This document shows positions 1 through 12,454 of a stretch of 64,000 nucleotides of DNA, one piece after another. Position 1 is the stretch's first letter; the number at the start of each line of letters is the position of its first letter. The stretch lies in contig JANFAH010000001.1 of the NCBI GenBank assembly GCA_024663395.1, forward strand, positions 806,001-870,000, read 5' to 3'. The position numbers and the translations under genes were made by a program. Below the pieces are notes generated by a model. That model saw only the letters and a program-made list of their open reading frames with translations, was not told the origin of the DNA and did not search any database. The stretch comes from Pisolithus tinctorius (Eukaryota > Basidiomycota > Agaricomycetes > Boletales > Pisolithaceae).

Positions 1-3000
1 GCCTGAGAATGAGACCCCCAGGGGTGATGGTAATAAGGCAGTTAGATAGACAGAGATGTCGTGACATCCACTAATGACAACATTGAAAAGCATGGAGTCG
101 TATCGTATGCAGTCCGGGAATGACAAGGAATAAGCGAGACTGGTATAAGTATATGTGCGGCCAGCACTGTCCATCAAGCCTGTTGAGTACTTGCCACCGC
201 TCTCTTCAACGCCTCCAGTTCTTGGAGCAACTTCGCATTTGCTTCCTCTGCGGCCTGGCGTTGCTCACGTTCTCTCCGCCTTTCCTCCTCCGCTGCCCGC
301 GCCCTTTCCTCGGCCGCGCGCTCCTTTTGCGCGGCTTCCTCTGCGGCCAGGCGTTCTTTCTCCTCCGCTGCCCGTGCCCTTTCCTCGGCTGCACGCCTTT
401 CCTCCTCCGCTGCCTGTGCCCTTTCTTCGGCTGCACGCCTTTCCTCCTCCGCCCTTTTCGCGGCTTCCTCCGCGGCCTGCCGTTGTTCACGTTCTCGCTG
501 CCTCTGTTCCTCTTGCTGTTTGGGACATCATAAGCGCGGACAGTAAATAGAAATAAGAGATGAATTACCTCTCGTTTAAGTCTTTTCTTCTGTACAAGTT
601 CCTCGAGTAAAGCAACCCGAGTTGTATAATACTGGGCACACACAGCATCTACGCTCTCCTTCCTAGAGACTGGCACCCGAGCCCATGTACCCGCTCGATT
701 GTTCTTGGGAGCTCGCTCGGCACCCTCAAATATTGCATCGACAGCCTTAAACACAGTTTCGGCGAACCAGTAACATTGTGTTTTACGGATGTTGTAGTTG
801 GGCTCGTGTTTCGAAGTCAGATGAACCAAAGTCGCCAGCTCATGTACAGAAGGTTGATGATTTTCACGAAACTCTAGCGCGGAGATACTAGTAGCCTTCT
901 CGCACCTCCGCTGCAGCTGTTCACCGGCTTGACTATCCCGGGTTGCCCAACTGGCGAGATCGTTGGCATACCGCCACGAGGAAATGGAAGCAAAAGAAGT
1001 GGTAAGTCCAGATGAATCCCTGTCCTTCCGTTTTCCCTTCCCGTTGGCCTTGTTAACTTCGCGCAAAGGCGGGCTGCTTTCGTCAGCACTACTCGCGGTG
1101 GAATCTCCAGAGACATCTGGTGGGGTACCAACGACCACAGCAGTCTCTGGTGGAGCAGCTGGCGGCGTGACGGGCCCCGCCGAAGTATCTAATGGAGCAA
1201 CGCCCTCGGTAGGTTGTGCGGCTGCTGCAGGATTGTCAACAGGTTAAGTCAATGAACTGAATATGAGAATGACCAAAATCACCTTTTGTCGAGTTCTGCT
1301 CACCACGACCCCTCTCAACAATGACAATAGCGACGTGCTTTCTGTCGGGGGAGAGGACGTTAAACTGCAGGAATTCATGTTCTTCCTTCCCACTCAGGTT
1401 TTTATACCACCCAACTTCTGTGACGGAACAATCCAAGGTGGCCTCACATTCAAGGATACCAAGGTACCAGTCCTCGATGGGAGAGAAGGCAAAGGAGGAT
1501 CGTTCTAACTCAGTGAACAAACTTCTGATCTTGGGAGGTTCCGGGGCCATTCCGAATATGCGAACGAGTCTTCGGAAATACCTGAGTAGTTTTCTGAACA
1601 TGGATGTCGCGCGAAGAGCCATATTTATACAGGACGGGGTCGTGGTAGGTTGGCTGGAGTTGCGGCTGGAGTTTCCTCTCCTTGAGCCTGAACACAACAG
1701 TCACCAGTACCATGTGCACAGCTCTTGATTACATAACGCAGTTGGAGTAACTGACGTTATACCTGGTATAGCAACAATAACGATGGCCATCTCAGCAAGT
1801 ACCCTTATTGTAACCTATCAGTCGACCATCCATTCGCAACACGGTGTACACGTAATATTTCAGTGTTGTACAGGGCCTGAGAAAGGAGTGGTACAAAGAA
1901 TATCTCCTTGGGCAGCAAGTTAATTCTCACAGACATATACACTACACTGGATCCAATTGTGTCAACTGCAGAGGATGAGAGCGCGAGCAATGGACGGATG
2001 TCAGGATCTAAACTATGGTATCAGGAGGTAATCCCCTGGGACAAGGAAACTCGCGGATGGCACGAAAGGCCGCGGACATCGGAGGCCCATCTTGTTGCTA
2101 CGGAGACGTTGTATAAAGTACCGATTGCAACCCAGCGAACAAGGAGCGGGAGAGGTATGTATGTCGTGTGTGCCATGGGCGGGTGATCGCGTTACTTACA
2201 TCAATTCAAGTGAAAACAAAAGAAAACAAAAAAAAAACACCAGTGAGCAGGAGAGATCCGAAGGCTGCCGCCACAGGGTAAAAAGTACAAGGACTGTTCG
2301 TAAGACGCTCGACGATGGCACAAGTCATGTATGAGACCGCTTGTGGTTCAGACTAGGTATCTGATCAACGCGGTATCCATAGGAAATGCCGGAGAATGAG
2401 TAGCATGCCATCAAAGTTGCACCGCTTCGCGGTCTCTCATGCATCTAGGGGATGAAAAGAACAAGTCCATGGTGTGTGCACAGTTGCATTTCGATGGAGA
2501 TGTGTACATAACATGGTGAGAACCCAGGGTCCGAACCCAATCCTTCGAGAAGGACATACCTGGTAGGGAATCTGATTTGGAATCGATGGGGCATACTGGG
2601 ACAAGGACGGTTCGTGATATTAAACTGTAACGATAAGAATTCCCTCCAGAAATCACGCCACTTCGGTGCCTCCGTACCGATCTACGGTACGAAAATACTG
2701 TCATGCTGTATGGCTACAGCCTGTGCGTGTCCCAGGAATGTCAACCAATGGCAGCTCGGCATCGAGAACAAAAACTCACTTACCGCATATGCATCGACTT
2801 TGTAACTCGCAAAACTGTCGCAATTTACGGACAAAACATGCTAGGTCACAGGCAGAAGATTTGAAGCGTCGCTGCTGGACGTGGACCAGTCAGTCACGAG
2901 TGATTCTCAGGCATACGACTCTCAACAACTTTTCAAATACGAAAGACGTGAAAATTAAGGGTCAGATGGCCCTAAGAGTGGATGCTCAGCATCCATCTCA

Positions 3001-4665
3001 GCCCGCTTCTCAATTCCGCACGCGGTGACATCGTAAACTCGACAGATGCATCGCGGTCGTGTTGGCCGTCCGTACCTATACGCAACAGAATGACAATACA
3101 CGCAATTGGGGTGTTCCAGTCGACGATGGTCGGCGCATCCCAGAAGTAAGGGAGTTGGAGGGAACGAACTAAGAGTAGCACACCCCTTTGCTTTTCAACC
3201 GTAGACCACCAGAGCAGGCAAGATTGGGGAGGGGATAGTTGCATCGCCATAGAAAAATAGTCACTGGCGTCGAAGACGAGGGGGGCGGTCGTCTGCGCAA
3301 TAATCAAGGGGGAGAAAGTGGAAGTACAGCATCATAGTCTCTGAGCAATGGGACTTCTGAGCAATGGGACTTGTTTCGATCGTTGGGATCAGCTCGGATG
3401 GGGCTTCAAGCCTAGTAGACGGTGGGAGGGAGAGTTTGACAGCGTCTCAATTTCATGGCTTTCAGTGCTCAATCAGCGCATGGGATTCAGAGATTGTTTT
3501 CCAGGGAATTTCATGGATACAACGGAGATAGCATGCCCAAATCACCGTAGACAGCCTACAGAAGGCTGCACTCGAAGGAAAAATTGTACTCGTTCAACAG
3601 ATTGTGTAAGCAAGCCGAGGCTATGGCGGCGCCGCGTCCTTCGAAGTTCCCAACCTTACATCCACATCCTGCTTATGATAAATGTATCGACTGGACGTTC
3701 GACCCAAGAAAACATGGAGAACACCTACTGCGGAAGGCAATGTTGTCGCCAATGCGTGTCATGTCTCGCTGGCATCGGAAATTAACATCGCAGCCAGGCT
3801 GAGAAAAAAGTCGTCCACAAGACGCATCGTGGCTGTATCGGGTGGCTATTGTCTCGCTGACCTGCTAGTTCTCCCGTCGAGACTCGAAGTCATATGCCAT
3901 TACTGCAAGGACGAGTACAGTTGGAGGGCCGTGCATGACGAGCAGTTCAGTGCTGCTGCGATGTGTTCCCATTTTAGTTTCGAGCCCGTGGCGGTCACCC
4001 ATTCTCGTCCTTTGCATGTTGGACGTAGCTCATCTAAAGGCCGAAGAGCTCTGCGCAAATCGTCGCTCGTGTGCGACCCCATCAAAAATTAGAGTGGTCA
4101 ACTCGTTGATCAGGAAACGACCGCCACTGGTTGATCGCTCGCCCACTCAACTCTTGCTACGTGTTAGGTACCCAAGCAGTGTCTCGTAAGGGGAAGGAAG
4201 ATGTCGGTACAGCGCTGCGCGGCTGGAGGGATATCGAAGCTCCCACCCGCGGGGCCACATCGGGCGTGTGACGAGAACAGCATAGCAGTCTAGGAGATCC
4301 GTTTAAAGAGGAGCGGGTGTCACCTAATCAACGTGCTGGATTAGTCGATACTGCGGTTCACGACCCAAGCCAAAGGTGGACTGCATCTTGGAACTCTGGA
4401 TATCGTACTGACCGCTCAGGATTTGAAAGTGGCAAATGGTTTTTGACGTTCGCATACTAGAATGATGTTCCCGTCCAACCAGGCGCTTCCCTTGCATTTT
4501 TTCGTGAAAAGGTTTCCCTTGCATGGTGAGGGACGTGAGATTTTTCGAAGTCGACAAGGTCCGCCTTGACAACCCGCCGTGCAATGGCTATCAATCCCCA
4601 GGAGTCGCCTCTCTTCCCTAACTGTAGGGTTCTCCAATTTCAAAATGTGAATCATTTGCCATGTG
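1..4665 (+). repeat. Segmental duplication, copy 1
   Basis: This block is a diverged direct copy of 58,730-62,110. The two share the coiled-coil gene, its flanks, and long non-coding stretches; for example about 3,150-3,300 matches 60,410-60,590, and 4,320-4,660 matches 61,770-62,110. About 1.3 kb (roughly 1,750-3,130) has no counterpart in copy 2. Bases 1-50 match about 62,328-62,385, the start of a third unit. Similarity stops near 4,665, where transposon-rich DNA begins. I infer an old tandem unit, later split by transposon accumulation. Confidence 0.75.
174..1622 (-). CDS. Hypothetical coiled-coil protein, three exons (445 aa)
   Basis: I do not recognise a named family. The model is exon 1 at 1622-1283, exon 2 at 1224-569 and exon 3 at 515-174; introns are 58 and 53 nt with GT-AG ends and consistent phase. 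The N-terminal ~110 residues hold a small domain with WYKNLSGKEEHEFLQF. A Ser/Thr/Pro/Ala-rich linker follows, then a second domain with TQCYWFAETVF. Exon 3 is almost pure Glu/Ala/Arg heptads such as AAEERARAAEEE, a long charged coiled coil ending in STQQA. The start is the ATG at 1622 because the paralogue at 58,850-60,228 starts at the equivalent Met. Both domains and both introns are conserved between the paralogues. Function unknown. Confidence 0.7.
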
Positions 4666-4745
4666 ATAACCTCCGATCCAGAATTTTGTGCCATGTGGTT
4701 GTCCATTGATGGTGTAAGTTAGGTATTAAGCAATCCTAGGGAGTG
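1750..4745. other. Gene-poor stretch
   Basis: I see no convincing gene here. The open frames are short, overlap on both strands and show no recognised motif. From about 3,130 the DNA is a diverged copy of 60,400-62,110; the earlier ~1.3 kb is unique in the window. The shared part may be old intergenic or decayed coding sequence. Confidence 0.5.
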
Positions 4746-4990
4746 CTGGAGACTCCTAGGGCTTGACAGAATAGGGTCCAGTTCAACCCAGAGGGGTTCT
4801 GAGCTTGGAAGTGAGAAAAGAGGGTGAAGGAGTGACTGGAGTTGGTCAAAACGAATGGAGTGGGGAAATGAGTGAACAATGGTGTCTGGAGGTCGTCCAG
4901 GGGTGCCTCAGTGAGGGCTTTTTGCAGTCTTTCTTTCACAGTCTTCAATTTTGCAGTCTTTGCAGTCTGGTTCTCTTTTTTTTTTTTTTG
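4746..4990 (+). repeat. Dispersed repeat, copy A
   Basis: This ~245-bp sequence contains GGGTCCAGTTCAACCCAGAG, then several short cagtctttgcagtc-like units and a T-run. It recurs in the same orientation at 19,165-19,430 with roughly 90% similarity by eye. No coding capacity is visible. The family is unknown; it could be a terminal repeat or a SINE-like unit. The two copies bracket the large palindrome. Confidence 0.7.
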
Positions 4991-4995
4991 ATGAA

Positions 4996-5563
4996 GGGCA
5001 AAACAAGAAAATTCAAACATATCTAATGTACCAAAAATTCCACATTATGATGCAGGTAGATCCATACTAGATACTGTAAGATCCATAAGCAAAAGAAGTA
5101 AAAAACAACATAATGGAATTTGTGCGACATGCAGCATTAATGTGCTCTGCGAGAGTGCTGGGGCATGTGACTGCAGCTGCCCGACCGCTTCGGTTTGGAA
5201 TGGATGTATGAATACACCTTCCTCGAACGTGAACGAGAGCGCAAGTGTGAGGATGATGACAATGATGATGACGATGAAGGGAGTGAGCTATTGGTCAAAT
5301 ATGAATATGAGCACCTTCGAGTGTGATGCTGTATCAAGCTGCGGGCATATGACTGGACTGGTATGAAATCATCTTTCGAACGTGTGTACAAACTTGTTCG
5401 AGTCTGCGAGCACGAGTGTGAATGAGGATGCAAGGGCGATCGGCCTTGGCCACATGGCCACCTCGACTGTGGCTGCACATGTGGTGAGCTACAAGAGCGC
5501 TCAGCTGATGAGTGATGAGATGGAACAGCTGGTGGGTCTGCTACTGCTGGCTCAGGCTGGAGA
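4996..5563. other. Unassigned stretch
   Basis: Nothing supportable was seen between the dispersed repeat and the palindrome edge. Small open frames occur on both strands around 5,140-5,620 without recognised motifs. Confidence 0.4.
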
Positions 5564-5870
5564 CATCAGGAAAATTACTTTGATATGTAGCATAGCCACT
5601 AAGGTACACTGTCACCCATAGGCTTCATTGTGCTAGGTTGTCTCAGGCACACACTCTGTTGCACTATTGACATGTCAATTTAAGATGGGGAGTACAACAC
5701 ATCTGTCATATCAGGCAGTGGACTGTCATACAACCATCACAGACTCACCAGCATGACAGTACAACATATAGCCCTCCAGAGCTACAGTAGTCTACATAGT
5801 CATTCCATATATTGAATCACACATTCATTGACTTGTGGGGTTGCGCAACATGATGGTAAAAAAAAAAAAA

Positions 5871-8800
5871 CTACTCCAATGTGATGAACATATCTAAGTT
5901 GATGTAAGAATTCACATAAAATGCGGCAGCCCTGTCCAGCACATTGTCCGCTGACCAGTCTGCATTGATCTCCTTCCCACATCGCGCTTGCAGGTGGCAC
6001 GCGCGTACAATACAGTCGGCACTGATGATCGCCACATTTGGGCGATGATGACGTGTTGAACGAGTGACAATGTACAGACCGGAGGCGGGATCACGGCGGT
6101 GGAGCGCTGTAAACCATTCAACGTAGACGAGGGGATGCGGATAGTTACCAAAGTAATCAGGAAGCTTGAATATGACCCGGACTTGAGCAACTCGCACACC
6201 TAGGGTTTCCAAGACCTCATCAGCGGAGGGATGCAAACCGGTGTGATATACATACTGTTTGGAACGAGGGGCATAGAGCGTTGACACCCTTCCTCCAACA
6301 CAAATGCGGTATCAAACCGAGTGGAGCAATCTGGCTTACGACCTCAACCAATGACCTTTGGCATAGTGCGAATTTTTTGCATACTCTCCTGATGGCCAGT
6401 GATGATGCTCGGGCCAGTCTCAACGTACAGATTGTGGTAGATGTCGAACCGATCTGATTCAGTCAATTGTACAGCTCGGTGTTGACCAGAGTATGAGGAG
6501 AGCCATTGTTTGAGTGCGGGTGTGAATTCAGCAGCTTTGTATTCGGCCCAAATATGGTCAATGGAAAGTCGGCTGTGAGAAGGGAACTTCGTCACTCTGT
6601 AGCAGGTATTGGCTGGTAGTTCTGCAGTCTACATGAGTACATTGCAAGCATGAACATAAATCAATTTACCTGCAACCCGCTGAGCGGATGTGCCAAATAC
6701 ACTGACCCCAGTTGGAGCACGCACCCTTCCTCGATCCTCACCCCATTCAGAATCAGAGTCACTGCTGCCAAAACATCCATCTTCCAGCGAGTCTGCAGAC
6801 GGGGACTTCCTGAACTGCCTCCAAGCGAGGTAGGTGGACTTGTAATGGATAGCTTCTTGCCGCTGAAGCCACAACGCCATCTGCTCCACATAGTCATGCT
6901 TGTTACTCGCCCGATAAGCATCTTTAGCGTAGTCTATGTGCAAACGCTCTGGGTACTCAGTATTGTAGCCATCTGCGCTGCCAAGCGCTCGTATAGAGGA
7001 CACATAGTGCAGAAGGGAATGGATCTTGGGGATGTTGAAATCCTCTCGCACTTCGAGTTCGACGAGAACGTGCTTGTGGTCGTGGAACGAGTCAAGGCTG
7101 TCTTGCATAGCCTTTAGTGTCTTCTCCATGTGCTGCTGTAACTGTGTGTAATAAAAGAAGTCCAGCAATGAGCGAGTGACAGCAAGGACACGCTTGTCAA
7201 CAGCACCAGAAAGTAGACCCACAAATACCCTCTGCATCTCTTTGTGCTCTTTGCTGGTCCACTGCAAGACTGTTGATATTCCTTTTGCAAAGTGACGAAG
7301 AGCAGGGTATTGGGTGACGGTTCGGAAGCGCGCATCAATCTCTTTCTCCCCAATAATTTTGATACACCACTGGAGTAGATGGTCGTGGAAGACGCCCTTG
7401 AGAAGTTGGTGGAGGATGTCGGGAGTGATGCAGGCGAAGATGTTGGTGAAGGGTAGGTCTTTCCAAAAAGGTTCGAACACAGCACGCAAACCTTCGTCAT
7501 CAAACCTCCTAGACTGCCCATTCTTCAGCTTTCGCTGCAACATTTTCAGTGTGTCAGCCATGCTGTGGCATGCCCATTCCCTGCGATCTCCTCGTTTATT
7601 TGATTGAACCAGACAGAGCGGACATCGACTCTCTTTGCTACAAGCTACCAAACATTGTTCAGGGAAGTCCGCAACATAGGCAGCAAGTATCAGATGGACT
7701 CGATGCAGACAACCATCGGCGCAGATCATGACCTCACCATTACGACCGGTGTCACCTAGAGGTCGAAGGAGCAGCGACATGGCATGATGGAAGAGGCGAT
7801 ATCCTGCCAGCGATCGGGTCTTTTTCTCAAAGCACTCGAGTTTGGAGATGGGTAAGTAGCCTATCAATGTCGTTGCATGTGCAGAAACTTGTTGTCTGAC
7901 ATCCTTTGATATGTTTCCTATTGTCAGGTACACAGGCCATGCTTTCTTATCCCCACTGAACATCGACAGGGAGGTCTTGTCCGATGACAAGATGACAGGT
8001 GCGACCATAGCGCTGGCAGGCAATTTTCCCTGTACGATGGAAGTCTTGTTAGGCTCACTCGGCCCAAGCTTCAGAGGTAAGCACTCGCCTGCACATCCCA
8101 CCACCAATTAGCTGTCCACATTTCATCATAGATATGATTGGTGCCTTTGGAATCCGTGTATGCATGCTCAGGGCTGTATGCCATAGCATCCCGGAAGGCC
8201 GGGTTACCGATGAGTTCCATAACACACTCGACTGGATCTCTACGCCACAGCTCGACCTGTTCCTGTCTTCAGCTTCCGTCTTCAGTCACAGTGTCTCCCA
8301 CCACATCTATCATTTCGCAAGTCCACGCCGGGCCAGTTCGAAGTGAGTCCACATATTTGAGGAAGGCATGCGCACTGCTGAAACTGACTCCACTTTCACG
8401 AACCTGGTGTCAAGCAATGGTAATGTCATTATCTTCTAGAGTGGTGAGTGTGCCGATACATACAAGTGAGAGTTTTAAAAACTCATTGATCTTCGTCTGA
8501 CCCATGTTTTTCATCAGAAAGCAGGCCAGGTCCCACTCGTTCTTGTTCTGAAAAGGAGCCCACTGATTATTGTTGTTTTTTTGTTCAGTTTTCTTCATTT
8601 CCTTGAACGCTGTTGCACGTGAGCCCAAGATTCGAGTGGCGAATCCTGTGTACTGCTCGATGAAGTGTCTGTCACCGGCTGGTGAAGATCCGTCCTCGAC
8701 GTCTTCAACTGATGCGTGTCTAGGCAGAGGATCGAGACGTTCAGGTTCAGTGCGAGGCTGAAACTGCTGTACCAAGGATCCTTCCAGAAGATCGAGCCCA

Positions 8801-9021
8801 TCATCACTAGGCTTGTAGTGCCAGTCAGATGCAAGGTTTGGCATGTACTCTAACTGACCATCATCAAGCTGATGGTCTTCGTCAACAGATGCAGTGCTCG
8901 CAGTGCGCTCCAGGACTTGCTTCCATTGCTGTTGGCAGGCAGCCGACTGGGAAATGTGCCGCTTGACGCCCGCAACGGTGGAAATGGTTTTCAAGCAGTA
9001 GTCACAGTGATGGGTGGCCAT
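5871..9021 (-). pseudogene. Plavaka-type DNA transposase, left arm (inactivated)
   Basis: This is the mirror copy of 15,707-18,857. The N-terminus has a C2H2-like finger (CDYC ... H ... C). The body matches basidiomycete Plavaka transposases of the CACTA superfamily, with blocks such as LWRRDPVECVMELIGNPAFR, GDKKAWPVYLTIGNISKDV and SADGYNTEYPERLHIDYAKD. Lesions are an in-frame TGA at 8269-8271, another at 6344-6346, and a frameshift near 6,287. One intron uses a GC-AG donor. The gene is divergent from the DUF6532-like gene at 9,366. It is not expected to be functional. Confidence 0.88.
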
Positions 9022-9365
9022 GGTGAGGTACACTGTTTCATCTTGTCTGCTGAGGTTACTTGCTAACAGTCTGACAGCTACTATAACTGTGACATGTCTC
9101 AATATCAACGATCCATCGGACAAGCTGATCATTGGACAGTGAGTGCCAAGATGACACTGTTTGGCTGTTTTTTTTTTTTTTTTTTTTGATACAAATATCA
9201 CCTGCAATCGTCCTATCATCCTTGCGCTGACACGCTCGCATTTTCTTCGTTGATCCCACCAAACAAGACCATACCCGCATGCTGGATATAAGGAGTGAGT
9301 ACGGAACCAGTAGTACCCGCATAATTGTTGTTGACACTCTCGAGTTTCAGCTACTTGCACACACA
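9022..9365. promoter_or_regulatory. Shared divergent intergenic region, left arm
   Basis: About 340 bp separate the start codons of the Plavaka gene (minus) and the DUF6532-like gene (plus). It includes an ~18-nt T-run near 9,170. A bidirectional promoter is inferred from gene arrangement only; no clear TATA box was seen. The mirror is 15,363-15,706. Confidence 0.3.
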
Positions 9366-11261
9366 ATGCAACCTTCTGCCAAAAGCCGGCATGCACATGA
9401 CAAAGAGAACCACGACAGTAAGTTATCTTAATTTTTAAATCGGTGAGGTTGGTGCTAATCACACAGGATAGAACCCTCTCGTGGGCGGATCCGCCGGGCA
9501 TCGGAAAAACAGCAGCAGCTGGTCGATGAGCAGCATGCAGCTGCTCAGCAGCAGGACACCAAAGCCTGAAAGGAGCGCCTCCATCAATTGGCCAACATTG
9601 GAAGTGAGAATGAAGATGAAGGGGATGCAGATAATGACGAGGAGGGCACGTTCGATGCCGACAAAGATGATGACAATGCCAGTGACACTCAGGCACAACA
9701 GTATATTCTAGTTGTGTTCGTGCCTGTCTGACTTACTGTGTTTTAGTTTGCCAGCCGCGTTGTGGCTACTAAACTTAGTGGTGCGAGCAAGCAACCACTG
9801 ACGTTTCGTAACAACAAAGTACCAAGGACCCCATGTATATCAGCTACAGCCATAGAGGCTCTCAAAGTAAGTCCAACTCTGTCGCTTTCACATCATGTCC
9901 CCTAACCCCTGCCACAGGCCCTGATGGCTTCGGACAGCGACACGGATGATGAACACCACACCATCACTTCCATCGCATCGTCTGAAGTGGAGACTGTGAA
10001 GCAGAAGAAGGCAAGGGATAAGCACAGTGCGGAGACCGTTACACATGAGCCCGAGACTGTGAAGAACGCTATTGAACAGTAAGTCTATTGTCTACCGCAT
10101 TGTATCATGCTTATGTGCGTTGGCCATTGGAGTGCGGGGCCGAAGAGGCAACGTGAGATAGGTGTTGAAGATGTCGACCCGACAACTGTGAAAGCCCAAA
10201 AGCTCACTGATCACAAAGGTCACCCCCGTGCCAAGGACTATGATGATGTGACCCAAGAATTCATGACCACAGCAATTGGAGACTATCGCGCACGCCTATG
10301 TGCCCAATCCCCTATGCCCGACCATGGCCAAGAGACCATGCTGTTGGCAGCCTCTTGGACGAGAGCCTGTCAAGTGACTGGGGTGAAACTTGCTCGGACC
10401 CCCGACTTATCTAAACTCGTAAGTGGCCTCCTATGACTGGACAAGTGGGATAGTCACTGGTCACCTGTTGATATACTATAGATCACCAGCCGCGGTTCGC
10501 AAGTTCATGGTGAGCTCAAGACGAAGCTTCGCCCACTGGTTGAGGCTATGTTTGGCTTCCACAGTAGCCAAAGCAAGTCGGTGATCCAGAAGAATCGGGC
10601 TTTAGCAGAGTCGCTCAAAGAAGGTACAAATTTTGCATTCAAGGCGAGTAGTTTTTTATACATTGTCAAGACAATTGTTGTGACGTGCAGCTGCATACTG
10701 TTTAGTACATGTTGCCAACAGAAGAGAATCGACGTGGGTTTCTGAAAGTGCCACTCATTCAAAAAATCATCAACATGATGTGGTTTGCAAACAAACACGA
10801 CGAGGGTGTCAAGTTCCCTGAACATTTCAAGCCATTCCCGTACCCGGCACTGGCACTTATCCTCACAGCGGTATGTCACCCCTTGTGACATGTTGTATTA
10901 AGACTGACCGTGCAGATTGAGTGCTGTATTGACGAGTGGGCAACAGGGCAACGGGGGGATATATCCTTCACCACACAAGAATATCGTTCCGTCTTCGAGT
11001 CGTACCTGAAGTGCCTTCAAGATTTCGACAATGCCACTAAGGAGGTTGGCATCTTACCAGCCATATGTTCTAAGATATATGCCATTGGCCGGTGCGTGCT
11101 TCCATACATTAAGGTGCATCATAACTAATTCTATGAGTAGTGTTCACTCAGGTGCCGGCGTGCTCACAATGGAGTCCCAGTGCAAGGTTTCAGTGCGCAT
11201 CATTGCGGCTGCAATCAAGGAACATGAGGATGGGTCAACAACAGAGGATGAGTCGGATTGA
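9366..11261 (+). pseudogene. DUF6532-like gene, left arm (in-frame stop)
   Basis: The start is the ATG at 9,366. The N-terminal part is charged and Gln/Glu/Asp-rich; an in-frame TGA at 9567-9569 follows the residues DTKA. Downstream exons, separated by short introns, carry the recognisable core: a block at about 10,495-10,640 containing LRPLVEAMFGFHSSQSKSVI, then IQKIINMMWFANKHDEGVKF, then IECCIDEWATGQRGDISFT, and a C-terminus ending TTEDESD. This matches the DUF6532 family abundant in Agaricomycetes, which has no known function. It lies head to head with Plavaka, suggesting a passenger of the same element. One intron junction near 9,700 is ambiguous. Confidence 0.7.
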
Positions 11262-11570
11262 GGTTAAACCATAGCTACCACTTGCCTACTACTGTACATG
11301 TGTCGTCTTCGAAATATACTTTGAAATATACTGCCTTTTGGTGCAATTGGGGTGTGGAGTGATGTATATGCTATGTTACCTGGGGTTCAGTATAGCAAAG
11401 TGATAGATGGTATGTTCTACTAGATAGCCTTGCAAGCACACATAGCATGATGTTACACAGTAACACCCTTGTACTATTCAAGCTATGGTATGCTATGTAA
11501 CATTGTATAATGACTATATTGACTACATAATGGGGACTTGTCAATACAGCTATTCATGCAACATAACCTA
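11262..11570. other. AT-rich non-coding stretch before the Tc1 element
   Basis: No gene is seen. The sequence is AT-rich with repeated tgctatgt/acatagc-like words and may be the terminal region of the Plavaka element. Its mirror is 13,158-13,466. Confidence 0.4.
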
Positions 11571-11956
11571 CAGTGGCTCAAAAAAGTGTCCCAATGTTTG
11601 GTGATTTTGGAAAGAGTTGAGATTTACGAGAGAGCCAATAGGAATTAGTTCAAACTCCTGCAGGACGAAAGGTAGTACTAACCGTTTCCTTGACAACAAG
11701 GGCTTTTTTATGTAATTTGGTTGACATGCCACCAAGATATAACCATTTTAAAATGACATGTCATTGGGACACTTTTTTGAGCATGATCTTGTCAGTCATT
11801 ATTTAGTAAATAACATAAAGATTTGACAACTTCTGAGGGATTTTTTGCTTCAACCCTGACTGATTATGTAATGTACATAATCCTGAGCCATAAAAATGGC
11901 TTGGGTCCCACTCAGCTAACCCTACTTCACCATGAAATGCATTTTTGCCTCTGCTA

Positions 11957-12454
11957 GAGCAAATATCCACCTTCTTTCTGAATCTGGCCTTTCTGCTCAT
12001 CAAATCTCCTCCACAACTGGTCAGGGGAGCTCTACTGTGGCCAGGGTCATCAAAGAGTTCCAGCTAGATTAAGGAAAACCTCAAACTAGGACATCCTTAC
12101 TGGCCTTCTTCTCCTGGCAGAGGAGAATATTCACCAGTATGACCTCTGGAAGAGCTGAAAATGCTGTCCAGGCTGCCCATATAATGTGTGTGGCTGTTCC
12201 TTCTCCTGTCACTTCCCAAACTGTTTGCAGTGTGCTCAATTCTGCATCCCTGAAGGTGATTGTCAAGCAGGAGATGCCACTCTTGTCTTGCAAGCATACA
12301 CAACAGTGACTTGCCTTTGCTCTTAAGCACCAAAACTGGACTGTGGATGACTGCACTAGGGTCATCTGGTCAGTTGAGCCCAAGATCAATAGTATTGGAC
12401 CAGATGTAAGGAAATTTGTGTGGAAAATGGTAGGGAAGTGTTTGCAGGATAATT
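11957..12454 (+). pseudogene. Tc1-like transposase, 5' half
   Basis: Plus-strand translation shows an N-terminal helix-turn-helix region (LSESGLSAHQIS ... STVARVIKEFQ), the second helical region (SASLKVIVKQEMPLL), and then NWTVDDCTRVIWSVEPKINS. That last block corresponds to the first catalytic block of Tc1 enzymes, normally WSDE; here the Asp is Val. Stops occur at 12070-12072 (TAA) and 12307-12309 (TGA, at a usual Arg position). The frame ends where the sequence folds back, so the second and third catalytic residues are absent. The minus-strand mirror (12,386-12,771) lacks the catalytic block, which lies only in the spacer. Confidence 0.8.
12274..12454. other. Palindrome spacer (turn region)
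   Basis: This is the single-copy 181 bp between the arms. It continues the Tc1 transposase frame from the left arm, then switches to the reverse complement of the arm at 12,455. A short hairpin, GCAGGATAATTCTCCTGC (12,444-12,461), straddles the switch point. Confidence 0.85.

Noticed and set aside
120..550. Leu/Pro/Phe-rich plus-strand frames, repeated at 58,829-59,253 and 62,444-62,680
   Set aside because: They are antisense of the coiled-coil exon; the composition follows from its Glu/Ala/Arg codons.
206..1138. 310-residue minus-strand frame with a long Arg/Lys-rich tail
   Set aside because: It reads through a clear GT-AG intron (516-568). The spliced frame gives an Ala/Glu/Arg coiled coil that matches the paralogue, so the basic tail is an out-of-frame artefact.
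5137..5621. Overlapping short frames on both strands
   Set aside because: No motif, no intron logic and no conservation elsewhere in the window.
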